Origin: Ciona intestinalis
Taxonomy: Eukaryota; Chordata; Ascidiacea; Phlebobranchia; Cionidae
Assembly (NCBI RefSeq): GCF_000224145.3
Contig: NC_020167.2
Location: forward strand, 2,495,611-2,559,610
Length of the DNA: 64,000 nucleotides
Reading direction: 5' to 3'
In this document: positions 59,101-64,000 of the stretch, piece by piece
Numbering within the stretch: the stretch's first letter is position 1
How the letters are laid out: the number at the start of each line of letters is the position of its first letter
Program-made: the position numbers and the translations under genes
Notes under the pieces: generated by a model
What the model was told of the DNA's origin: nothing
Seen by the model: only the letters and a program-made list of their open reading frames with translations
Database searches by the model: none

Positions 59101-62100
59101 CAGCAGTGCATGCATGAGTGAGTTTGTGGGTGCACGTGACCCGTGATCGCCAAGGAGACTGCCGTCATTCGTTGACAGAGAAATATCTAAATCGTAAAAT
59201 TAACAAGTTTAATATTTTCAATATTTTATCTATATAAAGAAGAGAGCTTCGTTAATTTATGTGCTGAAATGTCGATAATTAAAAACCTAAACACCTCTCT
59301 CTACTTTTGATATAATGAGATAACCAGTTTAATTTATTTGAAACTTTAGTCATATAGATTATGAGTGGTGTTTATGAATACATCGACCCAAGCACCTTTT
59401 CTCAATGTTTGCTTGGTGCGCGTGAAACAACTGACAAACAACCGCCAGACGTGTAAACAAATGTCTGAACAAGGTTAGATTATCCGAAATATTGCAAACA
59501 ACGTCTGAAGCAGTTATCGTGCAGCTGCGAGTTCGGAATTCATCGCATTCCGGTGGCGAAGTGAAGAGAAAGAAACTACCGGTGGCGAGAAGAGCACCAC
59601 TAATTCACCAAACGTACAAGATCTTAGCAAGATTATAATGCTTCCACGACAAAACGATAGTTTACGCTTCTGGGCATTTACTGAACAAGGTGATATGAGA
59701 CAGAAAAACTTAGACCTAGAATTTCCACGATGGTATTGCTACAGGCAGTATGAAAATATCGCGCAAGCATATATGTGTATTGTGTATGATCGCACACATC
59801 AAACTTTTGCATTTGTCATAGTTAACTTAAACATCAATCGACACAATTTATAAAACCGATTATCAATAATGTTCGCTGACTTCGGAATAATATAATAAAA
59901 TCCCATTAAAAGCAGTTTTAGGCTGTTTTAAACTGTAAGAAAACATTTCATTAAATTATTCGGAATAATTCGGATATAACTATTCGAAATAATTCGGATA
60001 CAACTATTCGGCATAATTATGATACAATTATTCGGAATATTCGGAAACAACTCCAACAATATTCTGCTGCTCCCCAAAGACTGGTGAGGTATATTGATTT
60101 TGGTCGTAGTTTACCTGATTCTTCATCCGATGGAACATAAGCAGGAGGTTCCCCAAACCCGAATCCTTTTGGAAGGAAAGCGCTCGGAAGAAGTGGACTC
60201 ATTATGGGAAGAATGATCTCTTCATCTGGAGGATAGGAAGTGGAAGAAAAGAACAAGGCGTGACGAAAGTGGAAATGAACAAAATTGGAAAAGAATTTAT
60301 TTGATATTCTTGATTTAATAAAAAAAATGATTCGAAATAAAGAATTTTTTTTTTGATTGGAAATAAAGCATTTACAATACTATAATTAAAAAATTCAAAT
60401 TAAGATTTGTTTAAGTAACGTATTACATTAGTGTGTTGCAACGGTTTAATGCAGACTCATGTTAATTCTGTTTAGTGTGATGCTACTAATCCTGAATTAA
60501 TGTTTAGTTTGTTCTGGTTCATGCTATGTGGACATTCTATAACGGTCGACATGCCGCGCTAGTGTTGCCAATTTTAGATTTTCATTCACACTCCTTGGGT
60601 TACTTAAAAAGCACGAAGATAAAAGATGCAACACTGTTGTGGTGTAACGGTCAGAACTGAGGTATGTGGCCCTATTACTGTGTGATAGGTTGAAAACCTA
60701 TGTTTTTTCTAAAGCGTTGTTGTTTCTCAATGTACTTAAGCGAGAACTACAGCTACAGCTTAATAGTTGTTTGATGTTACTGATGGAACTTTTAAATGTC
60801 GCTGTGTTTTGTTTGATGTTGATGTTAACTCTTTAAAGATTATTTTATTGTTTAAAGTTTGTTTTACTGTTGAAAGACTTTGAACTAATAACCAATATAC
60901 CTGCGAAAGAAAAGAAACAAAAAGCAGAAACAAGGACGCCAGCAGTGGCTTCACACAAAGTTATAAAGAAAAGCCGAGAAAGCTAACCAATGTAACATGC
61001 CAAATAACCCATGCTGAAAATATAAATAAAAAACACAGATAAGTTACCGGAGGAATGAATCGACCACGAAGTACGTTCTTTGGTCGACTGCCCTGTACGT
61101 GCGTGGAAAAGTTAACTAGGTGTGGCAACTTACCGATATACACGGGCCAATATCTATCCTCGTAGACGCCCGTGCGCGGTGTACAACAAGTGTCACGAAT
61201 AAAAGCGACACACCCAAGACTTAATCTTGTGTGGTCTGCAGTGTGTACACAAGCAATGGCGCACAACCAAATCGAAACCAAGCGGACGAACTGCTTGTAG
61301 TTTGAATCGGACACTTACCGAAGTTTGACATGCTGTTGTTCGTACTGTACGGGCTCATACTGTAACTGCTGTAGTTGCTGTTGGTGCTGAAAGGGCTTGT
61401 GTTATCCTCGTCTGAATCATCGCTGGAAAGAAAATACTTGGTTAGAATTACTCATCTTAGTATTCACGCACAAATACGGTAAACTTGTGGAAATAGGGTC
61501 TGATAGCAACCTTTACAGTTTAAACCACTGCATAGCTCATTCGTCCGGTCATGCACCGCACAACAATACAAAACATATTGATTTATGCACATTCAAAGGC
61601 CTGCAAAGAGCTATGCGTTTGCGGTAAGGGTGTAAACCATATACGTGTAAGCCAAACGAATATTGCTTTAAAAATACTAAAGTTTTTCGTTAAAATACAT
61701 CAGTGATCAGGCGAAAACCAAATAGAGAAGAAATGCAAGGTGAATACCGCGAAAGCTGCCAAGGGCTAGGTGAAACTGGGGTAAGATAGCAGCGTTAATA
61801 CCGCTTGTTGTGGACCGGGAATCGTGACAGGAAGACGGGAAGTAAAGGTCATTCGGTCCCGCAGAAGCAAACATTTGGGTTCGGTGCACTTTGTCGCGGG
61901 CATGTTTGTTTTGTGAGCCCAAAGTCTTTCCTGCGGTTTGCGATAATTGCGCGAAAGGAAACACTTCGGTCTTTCGAGCAACAAGCAACTTATCTTTGGC
62001 GATGAAATGCCACGCGTCGAATGTTTTGTGCGGCATTACTTACGTATCGTCCCATGCGATGATCTTGTGGGCGGGGTTACTGTGGGTCGATGATCTTCTA

Positions 62101-62189
62101 CGACCGTGGGGTAAGTGAATGAGGGGGGCCTTGGAAATGTCGTTGACGAACGTGTTGGTGGGAACTAGTTTTCTATCCCACGTCGGTAC
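56173..62189 (-). CDS. ARHGEF17: ARHGEF17-type Rho guanine nucleotide exchange factor, C-terminal part
   Basis: Human ARHGEF17 activates Rho through a DH-PH module and ends in a WD40-like propeller. Only the C-terminal 514 residues are here. Exons: 62044-62189, 61319-61422, 60115-60225, 58922-59186, 58232-58334, 57868-57964, 57409-57554, 57005-57143, 56623-56874, 56468-56564, 56173-56257, all in phase. Diagnostic matches to my memory of the human protein are GSMWLGTEDG, ELWCGCQNQIMIL, VSSGYGVWVALD, SDAIIRQHKAACLRI, LLWVGTSAGVVLTL, YGHTGHVRFI, IISGGDGYEDFR and the final GREDSTNHLLLWKT. The first exons shown are Ser/Asn-rich linker. The DH-PH exons must lie beyond 64,000. Two introns contain tRNA-Ile sequences on the plus strand. 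Confidence 0.92.
57285..57374 (+). tRNA. tRNA-Ile(UAU) with a 16-base intron
   Basis: The cloverleaf folds fully. Acceptor stem GCTCCAG/CTGGAGC with discriminator A, D arm GCGC-AATCGGTTA-GCGC, anticodon stem CCGTA/TGCGG, loop CTTATA with anticodon TAT, and T arm GTGAG-TTCGAGC-CTCAC. Sixteen extra bases follow position 37, the usual intron site. Vertebrate tRNA-Ile(UAU) genes, as I remember them, also carry an intron and have CGGTA/TGCCG in this stem. Here both sides of one pair are swapped, which keeps the pairing and argues for function. It lies in an intron of the ARHGEF17-like gene on the opposite strand. Confidence 0.95.
58684..58773 (+). pseudogene. tRNA-Ile(UAU)-derived copy with anticodon changed to UAA
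   Basis: 90 bases differing from the tRNA at 57285 at only two places. In the D stem GCGC becomes GCGA, breaking the 10-25 pair. In the anticodon loop CTTATA becomes CTTAAA, turning TAT (Ile) into TAA (a Leu anticodon). The 16-base intron, T arm and acceptor stem are unchanged. The 3' end is followed by a short repeat of the terminus (TTTTCACCTGGAGCACG). I call it a pseudogene because of the D-stem break, but it is otherwise foldable. It is in the next-but-two intron of the same antisense gene. Confidence 0.85.
59187..60114. other. Intron of the ARHGEF17-like gene
   Basis: A 0.93 kb intron. It has the ATTCGG tandem repeat at its far end (listed separately). A 71-codon plus-strand frame at 59638-59853 has no recognisable features. 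Confidence 0.6.
59944..60055. repeat. ATTCGG minisatellite
   Basis: About four to five degenerate copies of a 20-26 bp unit built on TTATTCGGAATAATTCGGAT and ACAACTATTCGG. Confidence 0.85.
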
Positions 62190-62845
62190 CTGAGAAAGAA
62201 GGTTTGTCGTTGAAAAAAAAAATGGTGTTATGACTCTTAGATTGTGTAACTGGCCTACTTTTATCAAATGTCAGTAAATTACATTAGAAATAGTTCTCGT
62301 TACTAAGTTATCGGAAAACGTTTTAAGGAGAATAAAACACCGCTTATACATAACACAAATTTATCTCGAGTTTTTTTTTATGTTAGAATGTTACGCCACC
62401 TGAATAGCGAGTTTAAATTGCTAGTTTAAAATCAGTTTAGGATTTAAGGCTTCCATGGTTCAGTGAACTCCATGCAGGTTTAAGACTTTGAATATACATA
62501 AGCTTTGCTCGACGAATGTAATCGCCAAATAACATGTTATTAACCGTAAACACGGGCCTGGTTGTAGCTGTACATGCCGCCTATCCTAGGCTATTACGTA
62601 AGCGAAAATTTTCTTCTAGCGTCTATACAACGAGAGACAAACGAAAAAAAGTGTGTATTGTTTCGTAACCCTCTGTGACGTAAATCGCGGCCGGGCCAGT
62701 TGCAGATAAGATTTTAATGCAGCGTGAATTACCGCATACCTTTACCGCTCGGTGTCGCTACGGAGAACTACAACGTTCCGAAAGAAAAACTTTCTTTTAA
62801 GTAGAAAAGTTCTATTTATACCTATACAGCACAAATTAAACTATA

Positions 62846-63018
62846 TAGTAGAGTGGGGGAAGATGAGACACCTTTAGCACATAATATCCAGATATCCTGA
62901 TCGTATTTTAAACAATTAACAACGTTCTTTTCGGAGTCATGAGCATACGGTTTAATAAACTACCAAATGTGACGAGAAAATAGAATGAAAAGGTGTCCCA
63001 TCTTCCCCCACCCTACTA
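62846..63018. mobile_element. MITE, copy 9 (internally shorter)
   Basis: Left end TAGTAGAGTGGGGGAAGATG, right end TCTTCCCCCACCCTACTA, with TA on both sides. It is about 20 bases shorter than the other copies, lacking part of the segment before ACTACCAAATG. Confidence 0.92.
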
Positions 63019-63536
63019 TATAATGTTAAGGATTTATTAATGGGACCAACTACTAAAACATCGTTAATTCGCCCTCCACCTTACTTATATTAGTTTTTAG
63101 AGAAAGCCAATAGCAACACTATCTGTACGCACAAGTAGCAAAATGGTTGTACTAATTTGGTAACCCTTTTCAGCCGTTGGAAACGGTAGCTTATCAGTAT
63201 GTTTTGTCACCAGTAAACCTAATGACACTTAAAGGGAACTATTTACAAAATTTTCTCTCGTGCCGTTTGTGTTTAAACGCAACAAGACAAACGAGTTGGT
63301 AATCCAGATTTTCTCCACTTTACATTGTTGTTGTTTTAGATTTTAGTGAAATCGTAGGTAACGTTCTTATGTATGGGAAAACTTCATATGTTAGTAATAT
63401 ATGGTTGGTATTTGGTTTAGTAGCCGCTTTTAATGCTGTCGTATTTTCTAAGTTTTATTCTTTTCGTTGTTTTAATTAATTTGATCTTTGTTATCAAACA
63501 GATAAACAAATGATTGTTTAATGTTAGGGTAAACAA

Positions 63537-63822
63537 ATACACCCTTTTTGCATGGTAAAAAGTTAATGCGAATAGCGATTCGCATGGTCATTGGTTTATG
63601 CGCGTATCAACTAAAAACTGTAAAAATAATACCCGAAAAATATTAGGCTCTCAAAAGTGAAACTGTACTTTCACTATACTTTTCTTTACTCGCATAATGC
63701 GAGTAACAACCAACCTTCTACAGCAAATGACACGCTTATGACGTTATGCGTGTTAACTTTGTTTTTGCGAGTAAATATATGCGAGTACTTAAGCGCATAA
63801 AAGTGACCATGCAAAAAGGGTA
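63537..63822. mobile_element. Fold-back element with CCCTTTTTGCATGGT ends
   Basis: ACACCCTTTTTGCATGGT near 63540 and GACCATGCAAAAAGGGTA near 63806-63822 form inverted ends of about 15 bp around some 255 bp. The inside is rich in short palindromes on GCGAGT/ACTCGC and GCGAATAGCGATTCGC. There is no coding sequence. No clear target duplication was identified. Confidence 0.65.
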
Positions 63823-64000
63823 ATATATACATTTGTCATGATTAAAGGTGACTTTAAAATTAGGTTACAGATAAAATGTTTTATAGTATACAGTGACTTA
63901 TAAGTTGCATTCATTCATAATGTTAGCAATTGCCCTACTGGCTAATTCAAGAATTACATTATGGCTAATATTAACAGTAGCAGAAAACAGTGACTTACTT

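Larger units (their letters stand above)
62190..64000. other. Intron of the ARHGEF17-like gene running to the window edge
   Basis: No exon found. It holds a MITE at 62846-63018 and a fold-back element at 63537-63822. The last bases, read on the minus strand, give AAGTAAGTCACTG, a plausible splice donor for an exon ending just past position 64,000. Confidence 0.5.

Noticed and set aside
1-64000. Retrovirus-like, Polinton-like or other capsid-bearing elements
   Set aside because: I found no paired long terminal repeats and no polymerase, integrase, capsid or envelope-like reading frame anywhere in the window.

Overview
This window looks like nuclear DNA from the sea squirt Ciona, of the intestinalis/robusta type. 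It is AT-rich and gene-dense, with compact multi-exon genes, short introns and many small non-autonomous transposons. The strongest clue is two prepropeptide genes. They encode QLHVPSIL, MMLGPGIL, GMMGPSII, FGMIPSII, NKLLYPSVI and SRHPKLYFPGIV, which I recognise from memory as the Ciona neurotensin-like peptides (Ci-NTLPs). Exon structures were worked out by eye from GT/AG sites, reading phase and protein similarity. No database search was possible.

Layout. 1-11.7 kb: a MOB2-type kinase activator on the minus strand, five coding exons with introns of 3.1 and 5.5 kb. 11.7-21 kb: gene-poor, few repeats, several perfect TGACGTCA palindromes. 21-24 kb: unassigned candidate minus-strand exons. 24.3-27 kb: an F-box/leucine-rich-repeat protein (minus). 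28-29.7 kb: an intronless LamG-like protein and a small secreted protein (both minus). 32.6-33.8 kb: NTLP gene B (minus). 37.2-43 kb: NTLP gene A (plus), present twice in tandem around a 500-base assembly gap. 44.4-54.6 kb: RFC1, the clamp-loader large subunit, complete in 20 coding exons (minus). 56.2-62.2 kb: the C-terminal half of an ARHGEF17-type Rho exchange factor (minus), continuing past the right edge. Two of its introns hold, on the opposite strand, an intron-containing tRNA-Ile(UAU) gene and a mutated copy of it.

Repeats. A MITE of about 190 bp, with ends near TAGTAGGGTGGGG and TA target sites, occurs about a dozen times between 27 and 63 kb, and I saw none in the first 27 kb. tRNA-headed SINEs, one 599-bp hAT-like element with an exact 8-bp target duplication, and a fold-back element at the right end are also present. 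I saw no retrovirus-like or other capsid-bearing element.

Functional links. NTLP-A and NTLP-B lie head to head over a 3.4 kb shared upstream region and share exon-intron architecture, so they look like duplicates of one neuropeptide gene. The remaining genes appear functionally unrelated. Both assembly gaps are flanked by near-identical direct copies, which raises the possibility that the NTLP-A duplication is two haplotypes placed side by side.
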